Shown here one piece after another: positions 43,800-51,595 of a stretch of DNA of 64,000 bases (positions are counted from its first letter, which is position 1; every line of letters starts with the position of its first letter). A program made the translations under genes and the position numbers. The stretch covers positions 1 through 64,000 of the forward strand of contig JAVBQL010000019.1 of assembly GCA_031549085.1 (NCBI GenBank). The letters are read 5' to 3'. The notes under the pieces were generated by a model. It saw only the letters and a program-made list of their open reading frames with translations, made no database searches and was not told the origin of the DNA. Origin of the DNA: JAVBQL01 sp031549085 (lineage in GTDB: Bacteria; Spirochaetota; GWE2-31-10; MWDO01).

Positions 43800-45032
43800 A
43801 TGGATAACATAAAAGTTGCAGAGAAACCGCTTCTAAACAATGTAAATGGCTTTTTAGATTTTGGAATTGCATGTGGACTAAAAAAGAGTAGTGCCTTAGA
43901 TTTGGGAGTGGTATACTCAATTGTTCCATCAACAGTCTTTGCAAAGTTTACTACAAATAAGTATAAGGCAGCCCCGCTATTGGTAGATATAGAGAACCTA
44001 AAAAAGAGTAAAAATAGGGCAAGACTACTGATTGTAAACAGTGGAAACGCCAACGCCTGCACAGGTGAAAAGGGATTCAATGACTCTTTAAAGACATGTG
44101 AGGTTGGAGCAGAACTATTTGATGTAAACACAAATGAAGTTCTTGTCTCTTCAACCGGCGTAATTGGTGTAAACCTTGATGTCAATAAAGTTGTTGGTGG
44201 CTTAAAAACTATACACTCATCTTTTATAAAGAGTGGAAAAGAGCATTCAAATAATTTTTCAAAGGCTATAATGACAACTGATACAAAAGAGAAGGTCTTT
44301 GAAGTCAAGGTAAATGATGATGGAAGCCAATACTCTATATATGGCTGCTGTAAGGGTTCAGGTATGATCCACCCAAATATGGCGACAATGCTCTGCTATT
44401 TATTTACAGACTGCAATATTGAAGATTCACTTTTAGAGAGTGCGTTTACGGAGATTGTTGATTTAAGCTTCAATTCGATAAGTGTTGATGGTGACACAAG
44501 CACCAATGATACTGTTATGATTTTTAAAAATGGTCTTGCAAACAACAAGATTATTGATAATAAAAAGAGCGAGAGCTATCACACATTTTACAATGCACTT
44601 CTTCTAACAGCAACAGAGCTTGCAAAAAAAGTTGTTGAGGATGGTGAGGGAGCAACAAAGCTAATAGAGATAGATATAAAAAATGCAGCAACACTCTCTA
44701 TGGCAAAAAATATTGCAAAATCCATTGCTCGCTCAAGTTTAGTAAAGACAGCTATGTTTGGTGAAGATGCAAACTGGGGAAGAGTTATCTGTGCAGTAGG
44801 TTACAGCGGAGAGAACTTTGATACAAACAAGCTTAAACTCTCAATAGGTGATCTTCTCCTATTTGAAAATGGGCTTAATCACCCTTTTGATGAGGAAGCA
44901 GCGAAAGAGATCCTAGCCAAAAAAAATATCACAATAACTGTTGATATCGGGATGGGAGATATCTCCTACAAATATTGGACATGTGATTTGAGCTATGAAT
45001 ATGTAAAGATCAATGCTGACTATCGCTCGTAA
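43800..45032 (+). CDS. argJ: Ornithine acetyltransferase / N-acetylglutamate synthase
   Basis: A bifunctional arginine-pathway enzyme of 410 residues that recycles the acetyl group of N-acetylornithine to glutamate. The self-cleavage site is intact: CKGSGMIHPNMATML with the nucleophile Thr196. NSGNANACTGEKG and VSSTGVIGVNLD in the N-terminal half and GEDANWGRVICAVGYSG in the C-terminal half are family motifs. No other arg genes are adjacent. Palindrome R6 begins 10 bases after its stop. Confidence 0.95.
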   Translation: MDNIKVAEKPLLNNVNGFLDFGIACGLKKSSALDLGVVYSIVPSTVFAKFTTNKYKAAPLLVDIENLKKSKNRARLLIVNSGNANACTGEKGFNDSLKTCEVGAELFDVNTNEVLVSSTGVIGVNLDVNKVVGGLKTIHSSFIKSGKEHSNNFSKAIMTTDTKEKVFEVKVNDDGSQYSIYGCCKGSGMIHPNMATMLCYLFTDCNIEDSLLESAFTEIVDLSFNSISVDGDTSTNDTVMIFKNGLANNKIIDNKKSESYHTFYNALLLTATELAKKVVEDGEGATKLIEIDIKNAATLSMAKNIAKSIARSSLVKTAMFGEDANWGRVICAVGYSGENFDTNKLKLSIGDLLLFENGLNHPFDEEAAKEILAKKNITITVDIGMGDISYKYWTCDLSYEYVKINADYRS

Positions 45033-45041
45033 AGCCCTATC

Positions 45042-45085
45042 TCTAATCCCCCCAACCCCCTTTTATCAAAAAGGGGGCTTTAAAA
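45042..45085 (+). repeat. C/G-rich palindrome R6 after argJ
   Basis: CTAATCCCCCC, AACCCCCTTTTAT, CAAAAAGGGGG and CTTTAAA. It is almost the exact reverse complement of R7 at the other end of the same gap. Confidence 0.8.
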
Positions 45086-45110
45086 AGAGGATTCTTGCTT
45101 AGATATGAGC

Positions 45111-45208
45111 GGGAGTTTTTGCTAAGACACAAAAGAGTCGATTTTTGTTAGAACTTTCTTACGAAAGTAATACAAAAATCTTTATCTTTTGCATCTTATA
45201 AAACTCCC
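45111..45208 (-). repeat. Hairpin element H9
   Basis: On the minus strand the arms begin GGGAGTTTTATAAGATG and pair with two G.U wobbles and a two-base length difference. The core has TAAA opposite GAC, inner stem GATTTTTGT/ACAAAAATC and an apical TTACTTTC-GTAAGAAAG region. Confidence 0.8.
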
Positions 45209-45278
45209 TAAATTATAAAAAACTATTCGCAATATATAAGTTTTTTTTAATAAACAAGCTTATCGCTGACAAATCAAA

Positions 45279-45377
45279 CAAAAAGATAAATGAGATGCCA
45301 AAAACAAAGCTTTTTTTATATTTTGCACAGCAAAATCGAACAAAAAGCGACTTTTAGGTATCTTGTTTATCTTTTTG
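45279..45377 (+). repeat. Hairpin element H10
   Basis: Arms of 26 bases start CAAAAAGATAAATGAGATG and pair with three G.U wobbles and one A.A. The core loop is CAAA/GAC. The inner stem is GCTTTTT/AAAAAGC, a C-G pair in place of the usual A-T, changed on both sides. The apical hairpin is TTTTGC-ACA-GCAAAA. Confidence 0.83.
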
Positions 45378-45423
45378 TCTTTATTACAATAAAAAAGCTA
45401 TTTTTTTTGAACTAGCCTTCTTT

Positions 45424-45465
45424 TTAAAGCCCCCTTTTTGATAAAAGGGGGTTTGGGGGATTAGA
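45424..45465 (-). repeat. C/G-rich palindrome R7 after phoU
   Basis: TTAAAGCCCCC, TTTTTGATAAAAGGGGG and TTTGGGGGATTAGA. The CTAAT end lies six bases from the phoU stop on the minus strand. Confidence 0.8.
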
Positions 45466-45470
45466 AAAAG

Positions 45471-46565
45471 TTACTTCCCTCTACTCTCCACAAGCTTTAT
45501 AAAATCTTCCACCATAGCTTTTATATCATCTCTAATCTCTCTAGCTCTTGAGAGTTTTTCAGATTCACTTCCTTGAAGTTCTGCTCCACCCTTGATATTC
45601 CAATTGAGAAGCTCACTCTTCCATGGAAGTTCGAGAGGCTTCTCTTGAGAATTTTCATCGCACAAGTTAATAACATAATCAAAATTTTTCTCAAATTTTG
45701 ATATATCCTCAATAGACTTCGTTCTGTTTTTTGATATATATATATTAACCTCGCTCATCACCTCAACAGCATATGGATTCAAAGTTCCCTTAGAGATGCC
45801 AGCACTCACTACATGAAACTCATCTTTTCCAAATTTTTTTAGGAGAGCTTCAGCTATCTGACTTGTCAATGAGTTCTCTTCACAAATAAACAGCACTTTT
45901 GTTTGGCTCTCTCTCCTATACCAGTGGTGCTTTATAATCTTCCCCTCAACCATATAGACAACATTTTCTGATATATTTGTTGTTAAGTCTGCAATTCTCT
46001 CCAAACTATCGGAGATATCTATTAAGGAGAGAGCTCTCTCTATATTTTTTGGGTGAAGAGTCATAAATTTAACAGCCTCTTTAAAAAACTTATTCGCCAA
46101 AAAATCAACTTCACTGTCCCTTATACAAACCTCACGTGCAAGAAATGAGTCTCTATCTATAAAAGATTTCATACTATCTTTAAGCATTGCAAGAGCAACA
46201 TCTTTAATCTTTATAATATCTTTTAAAAAATGTGAGATTGGCTCATCAACAATTTTGATTGAATGTTTAGCAATAGTAACCGCATTGTCCGCCATTCTCT
46301 CAATGTCATAGTTCATCTTGCTGATAATAAATACAGTACGAAGAAATATCGCCTCCGGCTGATAGAGAGCAATCGTCCTAATGCAGAGTCTATCAATCTT
46401 TATCTCATTTTTATTAACCTTAGGCTCCTGCTTATCTATAACCTTCTCAAGAAGATCTTTATCATTCTCAATCAAACCCTTAATGGCATTTGTAATCATC
46501 TTATCAGCTCTATTTGCCTGCTTTAGTATATGTTCCTTAAGTGAAGTTATCTCTTTCTCTATCAT
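45471..46565 (-). CDS. PhoU fused to a degenerate ArsC/LMW-phosphatase-like domain
   Basis: Last gene of the pst operon. Residues 1-215 are a two-repeat PhoU helical domain with the metal-binding-type motifs MNYDIERMADNAV and SDSLERIADLTTN. Residues 222-364 have the fold pattern of arsenate reductase/low-molecular-weight tyrosine phosphatase (KVLFICEENSLTSQIAEALL, FHVVSAGISKG, YVINLCDEN). The P-loop nucleophile Cys228 is kept but the essential Arg of CX5R is Thr234, so catalysis is doubtful. The domain may sense phosphate or an oxyanion and report to PhoU. Stand-alone PhoU is about 220 residues. Confidence 0.85.
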   Translation of the reverse strand: MIEKEITSLKEHILKQANRADKMITNAIKGLIENDKDLLEKVIDKQEPKVNKNEIKIDRLCIRTIALYQPEAIFLRTVFIISKMNYDIERMADNAVTIAKHSIKIVDEPISHFLKDIIKIKDVALAMLKDSMKSFIDRDSFLAREVCIRDSEVDFLANKFFKEAVKFMTLHPKNIERALSLIDISDSLERIADLTTNISENVVYMVEGKIIKHHWYRRESQTKVLFICEENSLTSQIAEALLKKFGKDEFHVVSAGISKGTLNPYAVEVMSEVNIYISKNRTKSIEDISKFEKNFDYVINLCDENSQEKPLELPWKSELLNWNIKGGAELQGSESEKLSRAREIRDDIKAMVEDFIKLVESRGK

Positions 46566-46591
46566 AGTAGCACTCCTATCAAAATATTTTT

Positions 46592-47476
46592 TTAACCAAA
46601 CTTACCAATAAGGAAGTTTTCTGTCCTCTTGTCCTGCGGATTTGTAAAGAGTTTTTTTGTCTTTCCATACTCCACAAGCTCACCTAAATACATAAATGCA
46701 GTCCAATCTGATATACGCCCCGCTTGAGAGAGGTTGTGCGTTACTAAAATTATAGTAACATTTTTCTTTAGCTGAACCAACAGCTCCTCTATGTGAGAAG
46801 TTGAAATTGGATCAAGAGCAGAGGTTGGTTCATCAAGCAATATTATCTCTGGATTCATAGCCAATGCGCGGGCAATACAGAGTCTCTGCTGCTGTCCGCC
46901 CGATAAAAATGTCCCCCTCTTATGAAGGTCATTGTTAACCTCCTTCCAAAGGCTTGTCATTGTTAGAGATCTCTCAACAATCGCATCAAACTCGCTCTTC
47001 TTCTTCTTTATTCCATTAAGTTTATATCCTGCAATAACATTATCATATATGCTCATCGTTGGAAATGGGTTTGGACGCTGAAAAACCATTCCGATCTTTC
47101 GTCTAACCATAATTGGATCTTCTTCCAATATATTCTCATTTTGAAGAGCGATTTTTCCCTCAACTCTCACATTTGGTGATGTCTCATGTATACGGTTTAG
47201 ACAGCGAAGAAGCGTTGTCTTTCCACAGCCTGATGGCCCCATAATGGCAGTTATTTTTTTACTCATAAATGAGAGGCTCACATTATTGACAGCGATTTTA
47301 TCCCCATAGTAGACGTGGACATTCTCAAGTTTAAGAATCTCCTCGTTCCTCTCTTCAAGTTTTTTTTCACCCCTATTTTTCTTTAATTTTTCAAAATTTC
47401 TCTTTTTTTCCTCATATCTATCTTCACCATCTTGCTTATCTTCTGAATATGAGCTATCTAAAATTTTATCTTCCAT
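46592..47476 (-). CDS. pstB: Phosphate ABC transporter ATP-binding protein
   Basis: I choose the ATG at 47476; the open frame continues to 47548, but that part lies within pstA and looks unlike protein. The 294-residue protein has Walker A GPSGCGKTT, Q-loop FQRPNPFP, signature LSGGQQQR and Walker B IILLDEPTSALDP, with the PstB-specific LNRIHE. A Lys/Glu-rich leader of about 45 residues precedes the ABC domain and is longer than normal. It overlaps pstA by 19 bases. Confidence 0.94.
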   Translation of the reverse strand: MEDKILDSSYSEDKQDGEDRYEEKKRNFEKLKKNRGEKKLEERNEEILKLENVHVYYGDKIAVNNVSLSFMSKKITAIMGPSGCGKTTLLRCLNRIHETSPNVRVEGKIALQNENILEEDPIMVRRKIGMVFQRPNPFPTMSIYDNVIAGYKLNGIKKKKSEFDAIVERSLTMTSLWKEVNNDLHKRGTFLSGGQQQRLCIARALAMNPEIILLDEPTSALDPISTSHIEELLVQLKKNVTIILVTHNLSQAGRISDWTAFMYLGELVEYGKTKKLFTNPQDKRTENFLIGKFG

Positions 47477-48318
47477 TTTCTTACCACCACTTTTGATATT
47501 ATATTTATAATTAGAATTATCGAAACAAGAACAAATGAGGCTCCCCATGCTGTAAGGTGCGAATTTGGTGAGGAGTCCATAGAGTAATTGTATATTATTT
47601 GAGGAAGACTATTCATTGGTCTAAATAGATCTGTGCTAAAAAAGTTATTTCCATATGCAGTAAAAAGAAGCGGAGCTGTCTCACCTGCTATACGAGATAT
47701 ACCAAGCAGAACACCAGTTGTAATACCGCTTAATGCCGCAGGAAGTATAACTTTAAGAATCGTTCTATAGTATGGAACGCCAAGAGCAATACTCGCCTCT
47801 TTATAGGTCTCTGGAATCAGCTTTATTGTCTCCTCTGTATTTTTAATAATAACAGGAAGCATCATAAAGCTTAGGGCGACAGAGCCAACAAAACCTGAAT
47901 ATCCAATAATCCTCGACTGCACAAGCCATATGTTTACAATAAGCCCAATTACAATTGATGGCACACCCTGCAAAATATCGATACTCCACTGTATTATAAA
48001 AGATAGTTTGCTCTTTTGATTCTCCGAAAGGTAGACACCAACCATAATTCCAAGCGGCGTTGTCAATATTGTTGTCGTAATAATTAGAATAAATGTTCCA
48101 ACAATATCTTTTCCAATTCCTCCAGTCGTTGCTCCAAGCAGCCTCTTCGGTTTAAAGATAAAGTCAAAATCGATAACAGATATTCCATTTTTTATTATCA
48201 TAAATATTATTAAAAATAGAGGGGCAATGATTGCAATAGAAAATAGAAATATAATAAAGGTAAAAAGTCTATTTTTTATCTTCTCTGCCCCAATTTTTTT
48301 TGATAAATCACTCTTCAT
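47458..48318 (-). CDS. pstA: Phosphate ABC transporter permease
   Basis: A 286-residue inner-membrane permease with six membrane segments and the binding-protein-dependent transport motif EASIALGVPYYRTILKVILP. GIGKDIVGTFILIITTTIL and DILQGVPSIVIGL are PstA-type features. It lies nine bases after pstC. Confidence 0.94.
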   Translation of the reverse strand: MKSDLSKKIGAEKIKNRLFTFIIFLFSIAIIAPLFLIIFMIIKNGISVIDFDFIFKPKRLLGATTGGIGKDIVGTFILIITTTILTTPLGIMVGVYLSENQKSKLSFIIQWSIDILQGVPSIVIGLIVNIWLVQSRIIGYSGFVGSVALSFMMLPVIIKNTEETIKLIPETYKEASIALGVPYYRTILKVILPAALSGITTGVLLGISRIAGETAPLLFTAYGNNFFSTDLFRPMNSLPQIIYNYSMDSSPNSHLTAWGASFVLVSIILIINIISKVVVRKWKIKF

Positions 48319-48327
48319 ATATTGAAT

Positions 48328-49263
48328 TTACACCTTAAATTTATTTATAATATATTTTCCTGAGAAATTAACAAGAACAGTAATTACCATAAGTATGAAC
48401 CCAAGCTCAATGAGGGTTGCACTTTGGATTCCTGTCGCCTCTCCAAACTGATTCGCAATAACACTCGCAATGGTGTTGCCAGTATCAAAGAGGTTTTTTG
48501 GTATCTGATTCTTGTTTCCAATAAGCATAGTAACTGCCATTGTCTCTCCCAAAGCTCGTCCAAGAGATAGAATAACCCCAGCAAATATACCAGATAGGGC
48601 ATATGGAAACATTATCTTCATTACCACCTTATATTTAGTAGAGCCCAAACTTAAGCCCGCCTCTATCAAATCATTTGGAACAAGCTCAAGCACCTCACGG
48701 CTGATTGAGGCAGTATATGGAATAATCATTATTGCCAATATTATTGATGATGTTAGAATTCCATAGCCAGTTGCATCTATTATACCAAACGACTTTGCAA
48801 TATTTTTTACAATCGGTCCCAAAAAATAGAACCCCCAGAAGCCATATATTATTGATGGAATCCCAGCCAAAAGCTCCGTTGTTGTCTTTATGAAGCTTGC
48901 AAGAAACCCCTTTTTTAAATAGGAGGATAGCAATATTGCAATTGATAGTGAAAATGGAAGTGACATAAGGATTGCAAGAAGTGAGGTCAGCACAGTACCA
49001 GCTATAAATGGGAGTGCCCCATAGTTATCTGTTCTATAGTCCCAGCTGTTTGAGAAGAAGAAGCCAATACCAAATTTTTTTATTGCTGGAAATGATGCAA
49101 TAAAAAGAATAATAAGCATAAATATAATTATCAAGACAACAAGAATCCCTGAAAAGAGAAGCAGTTTATTAAATGCTATATTAAGAATCCTCTCTTTTCT
49201 TAAAAAGAGAGGCTCTTGTACACTCTTATTATCTTTTTTAGTTGTACTATTTTTTGATAACAT
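48328..49263 (-). CDS. pstC: Phosphate ABC transporter permease
   Basis: A 311-residue permease. The PstC motif ELLAGIPSIIYGFWGFYFLGP and the EAA loop EAGLSLGSTKYKVVMKIMFP are clear, with six membrane segments after a charged N-terminal leader. Its ATG overlaps the pstS stop by one base (TAATG). Confidence 0.95.
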   Translation of the reverse strand: MLSKNSTTKKDNKSVQEPLFLRKERILNIAFNKLLLFSGILVVLIIIFMLIILFIASFPAIKKFGIGFFFSNSWDYRTDNYGALPFIAGTVLTSLLAILMSLPFSLSIAILLSSYLKKGFLASFIKTTTELLAGIPSIIYGFWGFYFLGPIVKNIAKSFGIIDATGYGILTSSIILAIMIIPYTASISREVLELVPNDLIEAGLSLGSTKYKVVMKIMFPYALSGIFAGVILSLGRALGETMAVTMLIGNKNQIPKNLFDTGNTIASVIANQFGEATGIQSATLIELGFILMVITVLVNFSGKYIINKFKV

Positions 49264-50327
49264 TACGGTAGTTTTCCTTCACTAATTGTCTTTCCCCCGA
49301 AAGTTATACTGTCTATTATAATATTGGTTCTCTCAACAGCATTCAAAGGAAGTGGAGAGTAGTCCAATGGCTTGCAATACTCTTGCCCATCTTTAACAAT
49401 CCATTTCAAAAGGCTATATAGTGCTTCTGCCTGCTTTTTGCTTCTGTTATTATAGTTTTGTTCCTTATAGAATATAAGCCATGTAAAGCTCACAATTGGA
49501 TAGCCCATCTCTGCTGCACTATCTGTGATTGTTACTCTTGTGTCGCTTGGGATCTCAACCTCACCAGCCAGACTTATTGTATCAAGTGTAGGTTTAACAA
49601 AGTATCCACTCTTGTTTTTTATATGTGCCATCTTAAGGCTGTTTTGTATAGCAAATGATATCTCAACATAACCAATAGAGCCACTCAATTGTCCAACCAA
49701 ACTTGCAACACCGGGATTTCCTTTACCGCTTACAATATTTTTTGCAAGCCAGTTTACAGATTTGCCTCTGCCAACTTTGCTCTCCCACTCAGGACTCGCC
49801 TTCGTTAGGTAGTCAGTAAATATAAAAGTTGTACCGCTGCTATCAGCTCTATTAACCACAGTTATATTAAGATCAGGAAGTTCAACACCAATGTTATCTG
49901 CCTTAATCATATAGTCATTCCACTTGGTTATCTCACCCATAAATATTTTTGACAATGTAAGCCCAGATAATTTTATATCTGCAGATACATTTGGTATATT
50001 ATAAACAAGAACAACACCACCTATACATGTAGGTATATGCAATACCTCCTCTGCTGATGCTTTAAGCTCTTCATCTGTAAGGTAGGCGTCAGTTGCCCCA
50101 AAATCTATTGTCTTCTCCATAAGTTGCTTTATTCCGCCACCAGACCCAATCGCCTGATAGTTTACCATGATACTTGTTTTGTTATGGTATTCGTCAAACA
50201 TTTTAACATATAGAGGGTTTGGAAATGTTGCTCCCGCACCCAAAATCTCTTTTACGTTCTCCTCTTTTTTACATGATGAAAAAAGAACAACCATAATCAT
50301 ACTAACGAAAATCACTACTCTCTTCAT
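49263..50327 (-). CDS. pstS: Phosphate-binding lipoprotein
   Basis: The ATG at 50327 is preferred over a GTG at 50351: it follows AAGGAG and gives a normal signal peptide with lipobox LFSSC (Cys19). The mature protein has the PstS signature GAGATFPNPLY, SGGGIKQLMEKTIDFGATDA, and RADSSGTTFIFTDYL, which together bind phosphate. It is a membrane-anchored receptor for PstCAB and the first gene of pstS-pstC-pstA-pstB-phoU. Confidence 0.95.
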   Translation of the reverse strand: MKRVVIFVSMIMVVLFSSCKKEENVKEILGAGATFPNPLYVKMFDEYHNKTSIMVNYQAIGSGGGIKQLMEKTIDFGATDAYLTDEELKASAEEVLHIPTCIGGVVLVYNIPNVSADIKLSGLTLSKIFMGEITKWNDYMIKADNIGVELPDLNITVVNRADSSGTTFIFTDYLTKASPEWESKVGRGKSVNWLAKNIVSGKGNPGVASLVGQLSGSIGYVEISFAIQNSLKMAHIKNKSGYFVKPTLDTISLAGEVEIPSDTRVTITDSAAEMGYPIVSFTWLIFYKEQNYNNRSKKQAEALYSLLKWIVKDGQEYCKPLDYSPLPLNAVERTNIIIDSITFGGKTISEGKLP

Positions 50328-50372
50328 AAATAATTTTCTCCTTAATCTCACAACAAAATATTATAAACTTTT

Positions 50373-50400
50373 TTATTGTTACTAATTTATTGTTACTAAT
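50373..50400 (-). promoter_or_regulatory. Tandem 14-base direct repeat upstream of pstS
   Basis: TTATTGTTACTAAT occurs twice without a gap, 46 bases before the pstS start. Direct repeats in this place suit a phosphate-responsive regulator, but the spacing is not that of the known PhoB or PhoP boxes. No regulator gene is in the window. Confidence 0.45.
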
Positions 50401-50471
50401 CAAGTGAATATTACGATATAAGTGTTAAGAGTTTATTAAGATTTTTATTTTTTTTAATTATAAATATGTTT

Positions 50472-50500
50472 TTGACAAATCGGCATATTTTTAGTAATAT
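50472..50500 (+). promoter_or_regulatory. Promoter of the ROK kinase gene
   Basis: A consensus TTGACA -35 box is followed after 17 bases by TAATAT. It lies about 50 bases before the ATG at 50553. Confidence 0.6.
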
Positions 50501-50552
50501 TATAGTGGTTATTGACCTATTACTACTATAAAATAGAAAAGCGGAGAGAGAG

Positions 50553-51542
50553 ATGCACTATTTTGCTGGAATTGATCTGGGTGGTACAAAAATATATACC
50601 ATAATAATAGATGAGAGTGGAAAGATACTATCAAGAATAAAGGTAAAAATTGCTGGCAACATAAATCTAAATTTTATAGTTGATTCCATCGTAAAGACAT
50701 ATAAAGATGCAATTGCAGAGGCTAAAATCGATGAAAAAGATATTAAAGCAATCGGAATGGCAGTTCCATCAGCAGTAAATATAGAGACACAAACATTAGT
50801 ACACGCTCCAAATCTTGGCTGGAAAAATGTTCCATTATCAAAAATAGTTTATGAAAAATTGAATAAACCAGTTTTTATGGATAATGATGCAAACATGGGT
50901 ACCTATGGAGAGTATGCCCTAGGGGTTGCAAAGGGCTTGAAACATATATATGGAATATTTGTCGGCACAGGCATTGGCGGCGGTTATATAATAAACGATG
51001 AGATAATAAGGGGAGACAATTTTACAACAGGGGAAATTGGACATACAATTGTAAAGATGGATGGCCCAAAGTGCAACTGCGGTAGAAAGGGGTGTCTTGA
51101 AGCAATTGCAAGCAAAGTTGGAATTGTTAAATATATAAGAAAAAGAGTAGAAAAAAAGAACGAAAAAACAATACTGGATCAGATTTCTCCAAACTGGTCA
51201 AAAAGTGTCGGCTCATCCTCTCTCTATAAAGCCCTCGCAAAGGGAGATAGAGTTGTTACAAAGGCACTGAACAGAAGTGGTAAAGCAATTGGTATAGCCT
51301 CTGCAAACATAGTTAACCTAATTGGTGTTGAGGGAATTATACTTGGCGGCGGTGTTATTGAGGAGCTTGGGGACTTTTTAGTTCCTATAATAAGAAAAAA
51401 CCTTATGGAGTATTCTATGGCAAATGGAGCTGATAAGATAAAACTCTTGATATCAACATTAGGAGATGATGCTGTAGCCCTTGGCGTTGCATGGTTTGTA
51501 TCATTAGAAAAAAACAAGAGCTATCTCTACAATGGTCAATAA
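50553..51542 (+). CDS. ROK-family sugar kinase (glucokinase-like)
   Basis: A 329-residue cytoplasmic kinase. The ATP-binding loop is GIDLGGTKIY, the catalytic Asp lies in MDNDANMGTYGEY, the phosphate loop is FVGTGIGGGYI, and the ROK zinc motif is CNCGRKGCLEAIAS with HTIV before it. Glucose is the likely substrate, since no DNA-binding domain of the repressor type is present. A GGAGAGAG site precedes the ATG. Phosphorelay genes follow on the same strand. Confidence 0.88.
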   Translation: MHYFAGIDLGGTKIYTIIIDESGKILSRIKVKIAGNINLNFIVDSIVKTYKDAIAEAKIDEKDIKAIGMAVPSAVNIETQTLVHAPNLGWKNVPLSKIVYEKLNKPVFMDNDANMGTYGEYALGVAKGLKHIYGIFVGTGIGGGYIINDEIIRGDNFTTGEIGHTIVKMDGPKCNCGRKGCLEAIASKVGIVKYIRKRVEKKNEKTILDQISPNWSKSVGSSSLYKALAKGDRVVTKALNRSGKAIGIASANIVNLIGVEGIILGGGVIEELGDFLVPIIRKNLMEYSMANGADKIKLLISTLGDDAVALGVAWFVSLEKNKSYLYNGQ

Positions 51543-51595
51543 AATTTAAGAAAAGGTTTAAAATTAAGATATAAAATTAATTTTAGGAAAAAGTT

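Larger units (their letters stand above)
45033..45470. other. Composite repeat locus between argJ and phoU
   Basis: The whole gap between these convergent genes is made of repeats: R6, H9 on the minus strand, H10 on the plus strand, and R7 in inverted orientation. No gene is seen. Confidence 0.75.

Noticed and set aside
31343..45377. CAAA/GAC loop of the hairpins as a kink-turn
   Set aside because: A kink-turn needs tandem sheared G.A pairs next to a three-base bulge. Here the bases beside the loop pair as normal Watson-Crick pairs, and the GA step cannot be matched on the other strand.
31230..45470. Repeats between genes as a CRISPR array
   Set aside because: The copies are not evenly spaced, have no equal-length unique spacers, and lie in different gaps and on both strands. 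No cas gene is present.
47477..47548. 24-codon N-terminal extension of pstB
   Set aside because: It lies wholly within pstA in another frame. The ATG at 47476 is preceded by a GGTGG site and gives a sensible protein.
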